This document shows, piece after piece, positions 47,277-57,466 of a stretch of DNA of 64,000 bases. The position numbers and the translations under genes were made by a program. Below the pieces are notes generated by a model, which was not told the origin of the DNA, did no database searches, and saw only the letters and a program-made list of their open reading frames with translations. How positions within the stretch are numbered: position 1 is the first letter of the stretch; every line of letters starts with the position of its first letter. Where the stretch lies: the NCBI RefSeq assembly GCF_014836985.1, contig NZ_JACSPU010000004.1:186001-250000 (forward strand), in the 5' to 3' direction. This stretch comes from Planococcus wigleyi. Its GTDB lineage: Bacteria; Bacillota; Bacilli; Bacillales_A; Planococcaceae.

Positions 47277-48344
47277 TTACTCAAACAGTTGCATAATTGC
47301 CTGTGCCACGGTCAATTCGTCGTTCAACACCTGCGTTTCCAATGTTTTGACCAATTGGCGTCGTTCTGCGTGATCGAAAAAACGGCTATGCAGTTCATCC
47401 GTGATCATCGAGCGGAACCAGTCCTTGGTCTGTTCCTGACGGCGTTTTTTCCAGTAGCCGCTGACTTTCACCGTATCTTCGAACTCCTTGACCATTTTCC
47501 AGACTTCGGGAATTCCCGTTTCTTCCACAGAGGACGCCGCAAGCGAACGCGTTTTCCAACTGTCCGTGGCCGGTTGCAGGAAATGCATCATCTGTTTGTA
47601 TTCTGAAACGGTCTTTTTCGCCAACTGGGCGTTTTCCCCATCCGCTTTGTGGACAATGATGGCATCCGCCAACTCCAGGATGCCTTTTTTCATGCCCTGC
47701 AATTCGTCTCCGGCACCCGTCAACACCAACAACAGGAACATGTCGACCATTCCACGGACCAGTGTTTCGCTTTGTCCAACCCCAACCGTCTCCACCAAGA
47801 TGACATCGTATCCTGCAGCCTCGCATAACAACATCGTTTCGCGGGTCTTTTTATGGACACCGCCAAGTGTTCCTGCTGTAGGGGAAGGGCGGATGAATGC
47901 TTTGGGATTTCGAGCCAATTGTTCCATCCGCGTCTTGTCTCCAAGAATGCTGCCGCCGGTAAGCGACGAACTCGGATCGATCGCCAAAACGGCGACCCGA
48001 TGCCCAAGCCCAGTCAGCATTTCACCAAACGTTTCTATGAAGGTGCTTTTCCCGGCACCGGGAACACCGGTGATGCCGATGCGGATACTATTGCCGGTGA
48101 ATGGCAGCAATTGGTTGAGCAGTTCCTGGCCATTTTTCTTATGTTCGGCACTCGAACTTTCCAGCAAAGTGATCGCTTTGCCCAAGTACAGACGCGAACC
48201 ACTCCGGACTCCAGCCGCAATAGCCTGGATATCCATGGTTGCATCAGCCGGTTTCTTGAACTTTTTCCGAGGCAAGGCTTTCATGCCGTCATGTGCAGCT
48301 TGAACACCCTCCATCACATGCCTGGAATTTTTCTTGCGGCTCAT
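47277..48344 (-). CDS. meaB: Methylmalonyl-CoA mutase-associated GTPase MeaB
   Basis: G3E-family GTPase that loads and protects the B12 cofactor of methylmalonyl-CoA mutase. It has 355 residues. Walker A is GVPGAGKST (about residue 96), the switch region has ETVGVGQSE, and the base-recognition loop is HKADG in place of NKAD. The basic N-terminal extension and C-terminal dimerisation arm are present. Its start overlaps the mutB stop by 1 base, making the third gene of the operon. Confidence 0.94.
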   Translation of the reverse strand: MSRKKNSRHVMEGVQAAHDGMKALPRKKFKKPADATMDIQAIAAGVRSGSRLYLGKAITLLESSSAEHKKNGQELLNQLLPFTGNSIRIGITGVPGAGKSTFIETFGEMLTGLGHRVAVLAIDPSSSLTGGSILGDKTRMEQLARNPKAFIRPSPTAGTLGGVHKKTRETMLLCEAAGYDVILVETVGVGQSETLVRGMVDMFLLLVLTGAGDELQGMKKGILELADAIIVHKADGENAQLAKKTVSEYKQMMHFLQPATDSWKTRSLAASSVEETGIPEVWKMVKEFEDTVKVSGYWKKRRQEQTKDWFRSMITDELHSRFFDHAERRQLVKTLETQVLNDELTVAQAIMQLFE

Positions 48345-50491
48345 CAGTCTGCCACTTCCTCGTAACCAAGTCGCACGTAAATCTCTTCGATGACTTTCTG
48401 TGCCGCTACCGGAATCACTGTCCCCGGACCGAAAATTGCGCTGGCCCCATTATTGCGAAGGAATTCATAATCCTGTGCCGGTATAACTCCACCAACCACA
48501 ATCAGAATGTCTTCGCGGCCAATTTTCGCCAGTTCCGCTTTCAGATCCGGAACCAATGTCATATGCCCAGCTGCCAGCGAACTTACGCCGATAACGTGGA
48601 CGTCATTTTCTGCTGCCTGTTGTGCAGTTTCAGCCGGCGTTTGGAACAATGGCCCGATATCCACATCAAAGCCTAAATCAGCAAACGCTGTTGCTATGAC
48701 TTTCGCTCCGCGGTCATGTCCGTCTTGCCCCATTTTGGCAATCAGGATACGCGGGCGGCGTCCTTCGTTTTCAATAAAGTCTTCCGTCATTTCTTTGACG
48801 ATTTCCATTTCCTTCTGGTTAGAGAAATTCGAACTGTAAACTCCGCTCACTGAACGAATCACCGCCTTATGTCTTCCGGATGCTTTCTCGATGGCATCGG
48901 AGATTTCACCTAATGAGGCACGGTGACGTGCTGCCTCAACGGCGCAAGCCAAAATATTGTCTTCTCCGCTTTGTGCCGCTTTTGTCAATGCTTCCAGCGC
49001 GTCTGCCACTTTATCGCTGTCACGCTCTGCTTTCATGCGTTCCAAGCGTTCAATCTGTGTTTTGCGGACCATCGTGTTGTCGATGTTCAAAATATCAATC
49101 GGATCTTCCTGGTCCAGGCGATAACGGTTAACCCCGATGATCACTTCTTCATTGGAATCGATTTGTGCCTGTTTTTTCGCCGCTGCTTCTTCAATGCGCA
49201 TTTTCGGCAAGCCGGTTTCGATGGCTTTTGCCATACCGCCCAATTCTTCAACTTCTTCAATCAATGCCCAAGCTTTTTCCGTCAATTCCTTGGTCAGCGA
49301 TTCGACATAATAAGAGCCGCCCCATGGATCGATGACATTCGTCATCATGGTTTCTTCCTGAAGGAACAATTGTGTATTGCGGGCGATGCGTGCCGAGAAA
49401 TCAGTCGGCAAGGCAATCGCTTCGTCGAGCGCATTGGTATGCAGTGATTGTGTATGCCCCATAGCTGCTGCATTCGCTTCAATCAAGGTACGGGTGACAT
49501 TATTAAATGGATCCTGTTCCGTCAAACTCCAGCCGGATGTTTGGGAGTGCGTACGCAATGCCAAAGCTTTGCTGTTTTTCGGATCGAAGGTTTTCATCAT
49601 TTTCGCCCAGATCTCACGGCCGGCACGCATTTTCGCAACTTCCATGAAATAGTTCATGCCAATGCCCCAGAAGAAGGATAGGCGCGGCGCGAAATGATCG
49701 ATGTCGATGCCTGCTGCAAGCCCGGTACGGACATATTCAAGCCCGTCCGCTAGTGTATAGGCCAATTCAAGATCGGCGGTTGCTCCAGCTTCCTGGATGT
49801 GATAGCCCGAAATCGAAATGGAGTTGAACTTCGGCATATGGTCGGATGTATATTTGAAAATATCTGCAATGATCTGCATCGACATGGCCGGCGGATAAAT
49901 ATACGTATTGCGGACCATGTATTCTTTAAGAATGTCATTTTGGATGGTTCCGGCCAATTGTTCCGGAGACACACCCTGCTCTTCTGCTGCCACAATAAAG
50001 AATGCCATGATCGGCACTACGGCGCCGTTCATTGTCATCGATACGGACATTTGATCCAATGGGATGCCATCGAATAGGATTTTCATGTCTTCAACACTGT
50101 CTATTGCAACGCCGGCCTTGCCGACATCTCCAACAACTCGTTTGTGATCGGAATCATAGCCGCGGTGAGTCGCAAGGTCAAAAGCAACAGACAAGCCTTT
50201 TTGCCCCATCGCTAAATTGCGTCGGTAAAACGCATTACTTTCTTCCGCTGTTGAAAAACCGGCATATTGGCGTACAGTCCAAGGACGCGACACATACATG
50301 GTCGGATAAGGTCCGCGGACATTCGGTGCAAATCCAGGCAGGCTTTCTTCAAGGAAATCTATGTCCTTTTTTGTATATGTCGGTTTGATGTCAATGCCTT
50401 CATTGGTGGTAAAGGCGCTTTGCTGCTGAACTGTCTGTGAAGCAATAGCTAATTGGTCGAGTGTGACTTTTGAAAAATCGGGTTTAGCCAT
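48344..50491 (-). CDS. mutB: Methylmalonyl-CoA mutase large subunit
   Basis: Adenosylcobalamin enzyme converting (R)-methylmalonyl-CoA to succinyl-CoA. It has 715 residues: a TIM barrel with [18 protein letters not shown] and the active-site His in [13 protein letters not shown], then a C-terminal cobalamin domain with the ligand His in [12 protein letters not shown] and the GVSSLAAGH loop. AGGAGG precedes the ATG, 1 base after the mutA stop. Substrate specificity follows the methylmalonyl pattern and the neighbouring mutA and meaB. Confidence 0.96.
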   Translation of the reverse strand: MAKPDFSKVTLDQLAIASQTVQQQSAFTTNEGIDIKPTYTKKDIDFLEESLPGFAPNVRGPYPTMYVSRPWTVRQYAGFSTAEESNAFYRRNLAMGQKGLSVAFDLATHRGYDSDHKRVVGDVGKAGVAIDSVEDMKILFDGIPLDQMSVSMTMNGAVVPIMAFFIVAAEEQGVSPEQLAGTIQNDILKEYMVRNTYIYPPAMSMQIIADIFKYTSDHMPKFNSISISGYHIQEAGATADLELAYTLADGLEYVRTGLAAGIDIDHFAPRLSFFWGIGMNYFMEVAKMRAGREIWAKMMKTFDPKNSKALALRTHSQTSGWSLTEQDPFNNVTRTLIEANAAAMGHTQSLHTNALDEAIALPTDFSARIARNTQLFLQEETMMTNVIDPWGGSYYVESLTKELTEKAWALIEEVEELGGMAKAIETGLPKMRIEEAAAKKQAQIDSNEEVIIGVNRYRLDQEDPIDILNIDNTMVRKTQIERLERMKAERDSDKVADALEALTKAAQSGEDNILACAVEAARHRASLGEISDAIEKASGRHKAVIRSVSGVYSSNFSNQKEMEIVKEMTEDFIENEGRRPRILIAKMGQDGHDRGAKVIATAFADLGFDVDIGPLFQTPAETAQQAAENDVHVIGVSSLAAGHMTLVPDLKAELAKIGREDILIVVGGVIPAQDYEFLRNNGASAIFGPGTVIPVAAQKVIEEIYVRLGYEEVAD

Positions 50492-50492
50492 C

Positions 50493-52187
50493 TTATAGCG
50501 CCTCCTTTCCTAGAGCGAGAATTTTCTCCAGTTTCGCGGTCATCTGCTTGCCGGAATACACGGTATCTTTAATGCCATAGGTTGCCCATTCTGCTAATTG
50601 CTCTTTCGGATATTTGCCTGCAAGATCGATGCTGGCTTGACTGTCCAATCCTGGCACAAGTGCTGATACAGCTTCTTTTGATCCGCACAAGATGGCATAG
50701 TCCATTTTCTCGTCAGCTAGAAATTGATTAACTTCTTCAGCCGTAGCCAAATGCGGGCTGACTAATGCTTCGATTCCGCCAACTGCTAAAAAGCCGGAAA
50801 CGAAATCTACTTGAGGCTTGATTTTCTTCAATGGTTCGATAAGGATGATTGCTGACTTAAGACTTGTTACTTTGCTCTGGGCACGTAGATTTTCAAATGG
50901 CGTCGCCAGACGTTTCGCTGTCATGTATTCAAGGTGGCCATCATCGATTTTCGCATCTTTTACCGGCTCTTGAGGATTGGCATAGACATTGGTTCCAATC
51001 AGCGATTGTTTGCGGGTAGCCACATTTTTTTCGCGCTCCACCCATTTCGCCTGGATGTCATCTGTCAGCCAGCCTGATTTGATGACTTCTGAATAGCCGC
51101 CAGCTTCTTCAATTTCAAGAAAATAGCTCCATGCTGCCTCAACGTATTCTTTTGTCAGCGTTTCGATAAAGTAAGAGCCTGCTGCTGGGTCGATCACATG
51201 CGACACATGGGCTTCTTCTTTTATGACTAATTGGACATTGCGGGCAATGCGCCGGCTTGAAGGATCCGGTTCTGTCAAAAAGTCATGTGGATGTACGCTG
51301 TGGGCATCGGTTCCTCCCAATACTGATGCAAATGTAGAATTTCCTGCACGCAGCAAGTTCACATAAGGATCCAGTTTAGAGTAGGAACGGACAGACGTTT
51401 CCGTAAACAATGGAATTGTCGGAGCTTCTTCGCCATATGCAGAACTGAAGGCTTGCCATAATACGCGGAAGGCACGCAATTTAGCGATTTCCTGGAAAAA
51501 TTGTGTATCCACCGCAAAGCGGATCCAGCTATTTTCAGCACTTTCTTTGAAATTGTCTTCTGACATACGCTCAGACAAGATGCTGAGTGCGACTCCAAGT
51601 TCATGGATCACGGTTCCGCCAGCATGGTGGATTGGAATCGTGTCTACAACCTGTGTACGAATACTTGCCGGTGCCTCAACAGGTTCTTCAGAGAAAATAA
51701 CCCCTTTGAGTTTCGGCAATTGTTCTGGAGTTACAAAATCGAAAACACGCAGAATGTCTTTATCGTCCCCTGTCAGTTTAAAGTACAAAGGATATTGGAC
51801 AATCATTTCTGCCAATTCAGCCAATTGGGCATCTGTCCAGTCAAACTTACGGAATCCTTTATAGACAACAGTTTCATTGCCGCGAAGGATATCATCTTTC
51901 ATCAAGGCCAAATATTCTTCCGCCGAATCCGCCATCACTTCCTGGGACACGAGCCAATTTGGCTGATGTTTTCCTTGTTGGACAGCTGCTGTTTGAGCTG
52001 TGATATAGCTGCCTAATTGTTCAAGCATGTCTTTGGTATAAAGAGGTTCCAGTGTTACATCTTCAATTGTGGGGGTCTTTAATGTTTCTTCAAACGGCTT
52101 GCCTTTAATCGCTTTTACTGCCGCTTCTTGCCATTCAGTATATGTACGGATTGGAAATTTCGTCTTTTTCATCGATTCGATTGTCAA
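50493..52187 (-). CDS. mutA: Methylmalonyl-CoA mutase small subunit
   Basis: A 564-residue partner of MutB, without a working active site, that forms the heterodimer. The barrel domain is recognisable ([30 protein letters not shown]). The C-terminal region, about 440-560, is a degenerate cobalamin domain that lacks the DxHxxG ligand motif, as usual for small subunits. The TTG start is supported by AAGGAGG, 7 bases upstream. It is the first gene of mutA-mutB-meaB, downstream of the bkd operon and separated from it by a terminator. Confidence 0.93.
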   Translation of the reverse strand: MTIESMKKTKFPIRTYTEWQEAAVKAIKGKPFEETLKTPTIEDVTLEPLYTKDMLEQLGSYITAQTAAVQQGKHQPNWLVSQEVMADSAEEYLALMKDDILRGNETVVYKGFRKFDWTDAQLAELAEMIVQYPLYFKLTGDDKDILRVFDFVTPEQLPKLKGVIFSEEPVEAPASIRTQVVDTIPIHHAGGTVIHELGVALSILSERMSEDNFKESAENSWIRFAVDTQFFQEIAKLRAFRVLWQAFSSAYGEEAPTIPLFTETSVRSYSKLDPYVNLLRAGNSTFASVLGGTDAHSVHPHDFLTEPDPSSRRIARNVQLVIKEEAHVSHVIDPAAGSYFIETLTKEYVEAAWSYFLEIEEAGGYSEVIKSGWLTDDIQAKWVEREKNVATRKQSLIGTNVYANPQEPVKDAKIDDGHLEYMTAKRLATPFENLRAQSKVTSLKSAIILIEPLKKIKPQVDFVSGFLAVGGIEALVSPHLATAEEVNQFLADEKMDYAILCGSKEAVSALVPGLDSQASIDLAGKYPKEQLAEWATYGIKDTVYSGKQMTAKLEKILALGKEAL

Positions 52188-52254
52188 ACTGTTCCCTCCT
52201 TAAAGGCTTTCTAGTTTCATTTTACCCGACTCACGACAGACATTAAAGAGGAAA

Positions 52255-52285
52255 AAAAGCTGGAAGTCCGAAGACTCCAGCTTTT
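52255..52285 (-). terminator. Terminator of the bkd operon
   Basis: A stem of about 13 bp with AAAAGCTGGA/TCCAGCTTTT ends, 2 bases after the bkdB stop, with a T-run on the - strand. Confidence 0.85.
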
Positions 52286-52286
52286 C

Positions 52287-53630
52287 TTAATATACAGACG
52301 TATTTTCTTTGGACATATTCTCCAATATTTCTTTGACGCGCGCAAGGAATTGGCCGCATACCAAACCATCAAGTACACGATGATCCAGTGACAAACAAAG
52401 ATTGACCATGTCGCGTGCAGCAATCATGCCGTTGTCCATAATGACTGGGCGTTTGACGATCGATTCCACTTGCATGATAGCTGCCTGTGGGTGGTTAATG
52501 ATTCCCATAGACTGAACAGAACCGAACGATCCGGTGTTGTTGACGGTGAAAGTACCGCCCTGCATATCCGTGGATTTCAATTTTCCAGAGCGTGCTTTAA
52601 GTGCCAATTCATTAACTTCTTTGCCGATGCCTTTCACTGATTTTTCATCAGAATTCTTGATGACCGGTACGAATAAAGCACTATCTGAAGCGACAGCGAT
52701 GGAAATATTGATGTCTTTCTTCTGGATGATTTTGTCTCCAGCCCACATCGAGTTCATCATCGGGAATTCTTTCAATGCCTGTGACACAGCTTTGACAAAG
52801 AAAGCAAAGTAAGTAATATTGAAGCCTTCTTTTTTCTTGAATTCGCCTTTGATGGAGTCGCGGTACTGGACAAGGTTGGTGACATCCACTTCGACCATCA
52901 TCCATGCATGCGGTGCTTCGTGTTTGCTCTTCAGCATATTCGCAGCTATCGCCCGGCGGACGCCGGTTACTGGGATTTCGATATCTCCCGGAGCACTTTC
53001 AATCGGTGCAGCTGCTGCTTTCGGAGCTTCCTGGACAGGCGTTTCCTTAGGTGCTGGTGGCTGTTCCTGCTGCTGAGCCTGAGGTTGTGCCGCCGGAGCT
53101 TCTCCCGCTTTTGGAATATTGCCGCTGTCGATCAATGCCATCAAATCTTTGCGTGTAATGCGCCCTTCGTTGCCAGAGCCTTCAACTTGTGACAAATCGA
53201 TGTCATTGTCTTGAGCAAGACGCAAAACAGCTGGTGAGTAGCGCCCTTTCGCCCCTGAAGTTTTAACCGGTTGCGAAGATCCTTTCGTCCCTTCTAGTTT
53301 TTCCGTCGGTTTTGCGCCGGCTGCCGGCATTTCGGTCGCTTTCTCGCTGCTGGCAGGTTTTGCTTCTTTTACAGGAGCCGCGTCGCCGCCTTCGGTTTCA
53401 ATCGTGCAGACGATTTCGCCTACCGCTAAAGTTTCGCCTTCTGAAGCAATCAATTCCTTGATTGTGCCGGTAAACGAAGATGGAACCTCCGCAGTCACTT
53501 TGTCTGTATTGACTTCAGCAAGCGGATCGTATTTATTCACATGGTCGCCTGGCTGGACGATCCATTTTTCTATAGTGCCTTCTGTAACACTTTCACCCAG
53601 CTGAGGCATTTTAATGTTTTCAATAGCCAA
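52287..53630 (-). CDS. bkdB: Branched-chain keto-acid dehydrogenase E2 (acyltransferase)
   Basis: Core enzyme of the Bkd complex; it transfers the acyl group from E1 to CoA. It has 447 residues: one lipoyl domain with the lipoylated Lys in EVNTDKVTAEV (about residue 44), a Pro/Ala/Gln-rich linker, the E3-binding domain (about 127-165; RYSPAVLRLAQDNDIDLSQV), a second linker, and the catalytic domain ending in the His/Asp motif SLDHRVLDGL. The TTG start has AGGAGG 7 bases upstream. It is separated from E1 beta by a 300-base repeat. Confidence 0.95.
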   Translation of the reverse strand: MAIENIKMPQLGESVTEGTIEKWIVQPGDHVNKYDPLAEVNTDKVTAEVPSSFTGTIKELIASEGETLAVGEIVCTIETEGGDAAPVKEAKPASSEKATEMPAAGAKPTEKLEGTKGSSQPVKTSGAKGRYSPAVLRLAQDNDIDLSQVEGSGNEGRITRKDLMALIDSGNIPKAGEAPAAQPQAQQQEQPPAPKETPVQEAPKAAAAPIESAPGDIEIPVTGVRRAIAANMLKSKHEAPHAWMMVEVDVTNLVQYRDSIKGEFKKKEGFNITYFAFFVKAVSQALKEFPMMNSMWAGDKIIQKKDINISIAVASDSALFVPVIKNSDEKSVKGIGKEVNELALKARSGKLKSTDMQGGTFTVNNTGSFGSVQSMGIINHPQAAIMQVESIVKRPVIMDNGMIAARDMVNLCLSLDHRVLDGLVCGQFLARVKEILENMSKENTSVY

Positions 53631-53669
53631 GGGAGTTCCTCCTTTACTTGATGGTGTTTGATCGTTCTA

Positions 53670-53965
53670 TTGGAGCTTCAGTGCCCGTCGAGGGACCGCA
53701 GGATGCGGGTCAGCTAACCGTTGCGACACGATGTCGCGTTCTTAGGTTAGCTTCTGCTGACGGCTGCTTTCGCTTTTCTTATTGTCCAGCTTCAGTGCCC
53801 AGATTCTAGGGTCATAAGCCAACCCAGCTGTGTGGCAAAGAACGCCACACTGCTGGTCTGTCTTATGCCTGTCGAGGGCCTGCAGGATGCAGGTCAGCTA
53901 ACCGTTGCGACACGATGTCGCGCTTTTAGGTTAGCTTCTGTTGGCGGGCACTTACGCTTTTCGTT
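53670..53965. repeat. Structured dispersed repeat, copy 2, inside the bkd operon
   Basis: Same module family as 45419-45745, in the order B (about 53695-53761), linker, A (53809-53869), B (about 53878-53945). Compared with copy 1, both arms of several stems change together, keeping the pairs. It fills the gap between the E1 beta stop (53966) and the E2 start, so it is transcribed as part of the bkd mRNA. Confidence 0.8.
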
Positions 53966-54949
53966 TTAAAACTCAGCTAATTCTCTCATCGCTTTTTCTA
54001 CTTTGTCCGGGTTGATCATGAAGAATTTCTCCATGGTTGGCGCATAAGCCATTGCCGGGATATCCGGCCCAGCAAGACGTTTGATTGGAGCGTCTAAGTC
54101 GAATAGGCAGTTTTCAGCAATGATTGCCGCTACTTCTCCGATGATGCTTCCTTCTTTATTGTCTTCTGTGACCAATAGCACTTTGCCGGTTTTCTTAGCG
54201 GCTTCGATGATGCCTTCTTTGTCCAACGGATAAATCGTACGCAAATCGAGGATATGTGCAGAGATGCCGTCTTCTGCCAAACGTTCGGCAGCCTGCAGCG
54301 CAAAGTGAACTGCTAAGCCGTAAGTAATGACAGTGATGTCTTCGCCTTCGCGTTTAACGTCCGCTTTGCCGATTTCAATGGTGTAGTCTTCTTCCGGCAC
54401 TTCGCCTTTGATCAAGCGGTATGCCCGTTTGTGTTCGAAGAACATAACCGGATCTTCGTCGCGGATCGCTGCTTTCAAAAGGCCTTTTGCATCATATGGA
54501 GTGGAAGGAATGACAATTTTCAATCCAGGCTGGTTGGCGAAAATCGCTTCCACTGACTGGGAGTGGTAAAGAGCTCCGTGTACCCCTCCGCCAAAAGGTG
54601 CACGGAAGACGATTGGACATGACCAGTCGTTGTTCGAACGGTAACGGATGCGGGATGCTTCAGAAATGATTTGGTTGACAGCCGGCATAATGAAATCCGC
54701 AAATTGCATTTCTGCAATCGGCCGTAAGCCATACATTGCTGCGCCAATTCCAACACCGGCAATCGCCGATTCCGCAAGCGGTGTATCCAAGACGCGGTCT
54801 TCACCGAATTGGTCGTAGAGGCCTTGCGTCGCTTTAAAGACGCCGCCTTTTTTACCGACATCTTCTCCAAGAACAAAGACGTTTTCGTCACGTTCCATTT
54901 CTTCTTTCATGGCAAGCGTGATGGCATCAATATAAGACATAATAGCCAT
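53966..54949 (-). CDS. bkdAB: Branched-chain keto-acid dehydrogenase E1 beta
   Basis: A 327-residue beta chain of the thiamine-diphosphate decarboxylase. Typical motifs: VFVLGEDVGKKGGVFKAT, FGEDRVLDTPLAESAIAGVGIGAA (with the Glu contacting the thiazolium cofactor), FRAPFGGGVHGALYHSQS and a C-terminal transketolase-like domain. Its start overlaps the E1 alpha stop (TAATG). Branched-chain rather than pyruvate specificity is inferred from ptb/bcd/buk in the same operon. Confidence 0.94.
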   Translation of the reverse strand: MAIMSYIDAITLAMKEEMERDENVFVLGEDVGKKGGVFKATQGLYDQFGEDRVLDTPLAESAIAGVGIGAAMYGLRPIAEMQFADFIMPAVNQIISEASRIRYRSNNDWSCPIVFRAPFGGGVHGALYHSQSVEAIFANQPGLKIVIPSTPYDAKGLLKAAIRDEDPVMFFEHKRAYRLIKGEVPEEDYTIEIGKADVKREGEDITVITYGLAVHFALQAAERLAEDGISAHILDLRTIYPLDKEGIIEAAKKTGKVLLVTEDNKEGSIIGEVAAIIAENCLFDLDAPIKRLAGPDIPAMAYAPTMEKFFMINPDKVEKAMRELAEF

Positions 54950-55953
54950 TATTCGTCTCCTCCTTCTTCGGCATAGACATATTTCATTGCATGTTCAGGT
55001 TCTGCATAAGGTGCATTTTCAGCGTAATCAGTCGCTTCATTGACTGTTACCATGATTCGGTCGTTGATGTCTTTTTCAAGCTCGTCGTCCATGATGCCAT
55101 GCTCTTTCAAGTACGCTCCAAATGTCAGGATTGGATCCGTCGATTTTTGCGCAGCCAATTCGTCTGCTGAGCGGTATTGGCGATGGTCATCATCTGATGA
55201 GTGGGCGGTCATCCGCTCGGAAACGGTTTCGACCAAACTAGGGCCTTCGCCGCGGCGCGCACGGTCGGCAGCCTCTTTGACATGTTTGTATACTTCAATC
55301 GGGTCATTGCCGTCAATCGTCACACCTGGCATGCCATAACCGATTGCACGGTCCGAAACATTCTTGCTCGCCAATTGGCGTTCAACCGGCACCGAAATCG
55401 CATATTTATTGTTTTCGACCATGATGACGACCGGCAATTTATGGACACCGGCAAAGTTCATCCCTTCGTGGAAATCACCTTGGTTGGAAGAGCCTTCACC
55501 GAGCGTCGTGAACGTAATAAAGTCTTTTTTCTTCATTTTTCCAGCTAAAGCTACGCCTACTGCGTGAGGCAATTGAGTCGTTACAGGCGAAGAACCGGTA
55601 ATGATGCGGTTGCTCTTCTGCCCAAAATGGCCAGGCATTTGCCGTCCACCTGAATTCGGATCCTCCGCTTTGGCAAAAGCCGACAGCATCAAATCTTTTG
55701 GCGTCATGCCAAAATGCAGGACCACACCGATATCACGGTAATAAGGAGCGATATAGTCTTTTGAGTTGTCAAGAGCGAAGGCAGCACCCACTTGAGCCGC
55801 TTCCTGCCCCTGGCATGAAATCACAAAAGGAATTTTCCCGGCACGGTTCAAGAGCCACATGCGTTCATCTACACGGCGTGCCATTAACATCGTTTCGTAC
55901 ATTTTCAATAAATCATCATTTGTTAAACCGATTTCTTCGTGTTTTGAAGCCAT
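54949..55953 (-). CDS. bkdAA: Branched-chain keto-acid dehydrogenase E1 alpha
   Basis: A 334-residue alpha chain that binds thiamine diphosphate and decarboxylates branched 2-keto acids. The cofactor motif GEGSSNQGDFHEGMNFAG (GDG-like to NN) and the phosphorylation-loop-like ERMTAHSSDDDHRQYR are seen. ATG 55953 (reading MASKHEEIGL) is used because AGGAGG lies 8 bases before it; the frame is open 6 codons further. It lies 14 bases after lpdV. Confidence 0.94.
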   Translation of the reverse strand: MASKHEEIGLTNDDLLKMYETMLMARRVDERMWLLNRAGKIPFVISCQGQEAAQVGAAFALDNSKDYIAPYYRDIGVVLHFGMTPKDLMLSAFAKAEDPNSGGRQMPGHFGQKSNRIITGSSPVTTQLPHAVGVALAGKMKKKDFITFTTLGEGSSNQGDFHEGMNFAGVHKLPVVIMVENNKYAISVPVERQLASKNVSDRAIGYGMPGVTIDGNDPIEVYKHVKEAADRARRGEGPSLVETVSERMTAHSSDDDHRQYRSADELAAQKSTDPILTFGAYLKEHGIMDDELEKDINDRIMVTVNEATDYAENAPYAEPEHAMKYVYAEEGGDE

Positions 55954-55967
55954 TGTTTTTTCCTCCT

Positions 55968-57395
55968 TCAACTATGGATTGCTTTTCCGTCAACGGCCAA
56001 CGCCGCTTCTCCCATGACCTCTGAAAGAGTCGGGTGCGGGTGGATCGTATCCGCAATTTCCCACGGGGTCGCGTCCAGAACCATGGCCAGCCCTGCTTCA
56101 GAAATCATGTCTGTGACATGCGGGCCAATCATATGGACTCCCAGGATATCGTTCGTTTCTTTGTCGGCAATGATTTTGACAAATCCATCAGATTCGCCGT
56201 AGACCAATGCTTTACCGATCGCTTTGAAAGAAAACTTGCCGACTTTGACGTCATGCCCTTTTTCTTTTGCCTGATCTTCCGTAATTCCGACGCTTGCTGC
56301 TTCCGGATTGGAATAAATGCAGCGTGAAACCAAATCGTAATTGATGGCGTGCGGGTTGTTGCCTTTGATGTGTTCAATCGCTGTGATCCCTTCATGCGAA
56401 GCAACATGCGCCAATTGCAGCCCACCGATCACGTCACCGATTGCATAGATATGGGATTCTTTTGTTTGGAAAGTTTTTTTCACTTGGATAAAGCCGTTTT
56501 CAATGATGATATCCGTATTTTCGATGCCGATATTTTCGACATTCGCCTGACGGCCGACAGAAACCAGCATTTTTTCAGCGGAAAAACTTTCGTTCTTGCC
56601 ATTGATTTCTGCCTGGATCGTTACACCATTCTCACCTGTTTCCAATGTATCCGCCATCACTTTTGCACTTGTCGCAAACTTAATGCCTTTTTTCTTCAAT
56701 AGCTTCAACATTTCTTTGGAGATATCTTTATCTTCCGTCGGGATGATTCGTTCTGCATATTCGATAACGGTTACATCAACGCCGAAATCATTGAGCATGG
56801 ACGCCCATTCGATGCCGATGACACCACCGCCGACAATCAGGATTGATTTTGGCAGACTTTCCATTTTCAAAGCTTCGTCGGAACTCATGACGAATTCGCC
56901 ATCAATTGTCAGCCCAGGCAATGTACGGGGGCGTGATCCGGTTGCAATGATGACATTGCTTGGAATCAGCATTTCATTTTCTTCTCCATTTTTCATCTCA
57001 ACGGAAATGGTACCCGCGTTTGGAGAAAAAATGGATGGTCCAAGAATTCTGCCGATGCCTTCATAGACATCGATTTTCCCTTTTTTCATCAATCCCTGTA
57101 CGCCTGCATGCAATTGATCGACAATTCCCTGCTTGCGCTGTTGGACACGTGCGAAATCCAGTGAAACTTCGCCGGTTTCAACACCAAAGTCAGCCGCATG
57201 ATGTTTTGTTGTTGAATAGACTTCCGCACTGCGGAGCAATGCTTTACTTGGAATGCAGCCTCTATGTAAGCATGTGCCGCCCAGTTCGCCTTTTTCAACA
57301 ATCGCTGTTTTTAAACCGAGTTGTGCCGACCGAATGGCCGCTACATAACCGCCGGTCCCGCCGCCTAGAATGACGACATCATAATTTTGAGCCAT
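55968..57395 (-). CDS. lpdV: Dihydrolipoyl dehydrogenase (E3)
   Basis: FAD enzyme that reoxidises the lipoyl group of E2 with NAD. It has 475 residues. FAD motif VVILGGGTGGYVAAI; redox disulfide GGTCLHRGCIPSK (about Cys42/Cys47); NAD motif ILIVGGGVIGIEWA; C-terminal His-Glu pair in AHPHPTLSE-like IHPHPTLSEVMGEA. It is part of the bkd operon and serves this complex specifically. Confidence 0.95.
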   Translation of the reverse strand: MAQNYDVVILGGGTGGYVAAIRSAQLGLKTAIVEKGELGGTCLHRGCIPSKALLRSAEVYSTTKHHAADFGVETGEVSLDFARVQQRKQGIVDQLHAGVQGLMKKGKIDVYEGIGRILGPSIFSPNAGTISVEMKNGEENEMLIPSNVIIATGSRPRTLPGLTIDGEFVMSSDEALKMESLPKSILIVGGGVIGIEWASMLNDFGVDVTVIEYAERIIPTEDKDISKEMLKLLKKKGIKFATSAKVMADTLETGENGVTIQAEINGKNESFSAEKMLVSVGRQANVENIGIENTDIIIENGFIQVKKTFQTKESHIYAIGDVIGGLQLAHVASHEGITAIEHIKGNNPHAINYDLVSRCIYSNPEAASVGITEDQAKEKGHDVKVGKFSFKAIGKALVYGESDGFVKIIADKETNDILGVHMIGPHVTDMISEAGLAMVLDATPWEIADTIHPHPTLSEVMGEAALAVDGKAIHS

Positions 57396-57466
57396 GATTT
57401 CTTCCTCCTTTATCCCACTTCAATCCATGGAAAATCAATTCCTGCTGATTGAAGTCTTTACTCTGG

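Noticed and set aside
47488-48303. 271-codon open frame opposite meaB
   Set aside because: Shadow of a conserved GTPase gene; serine- and proline-rich with no recognisable domain.
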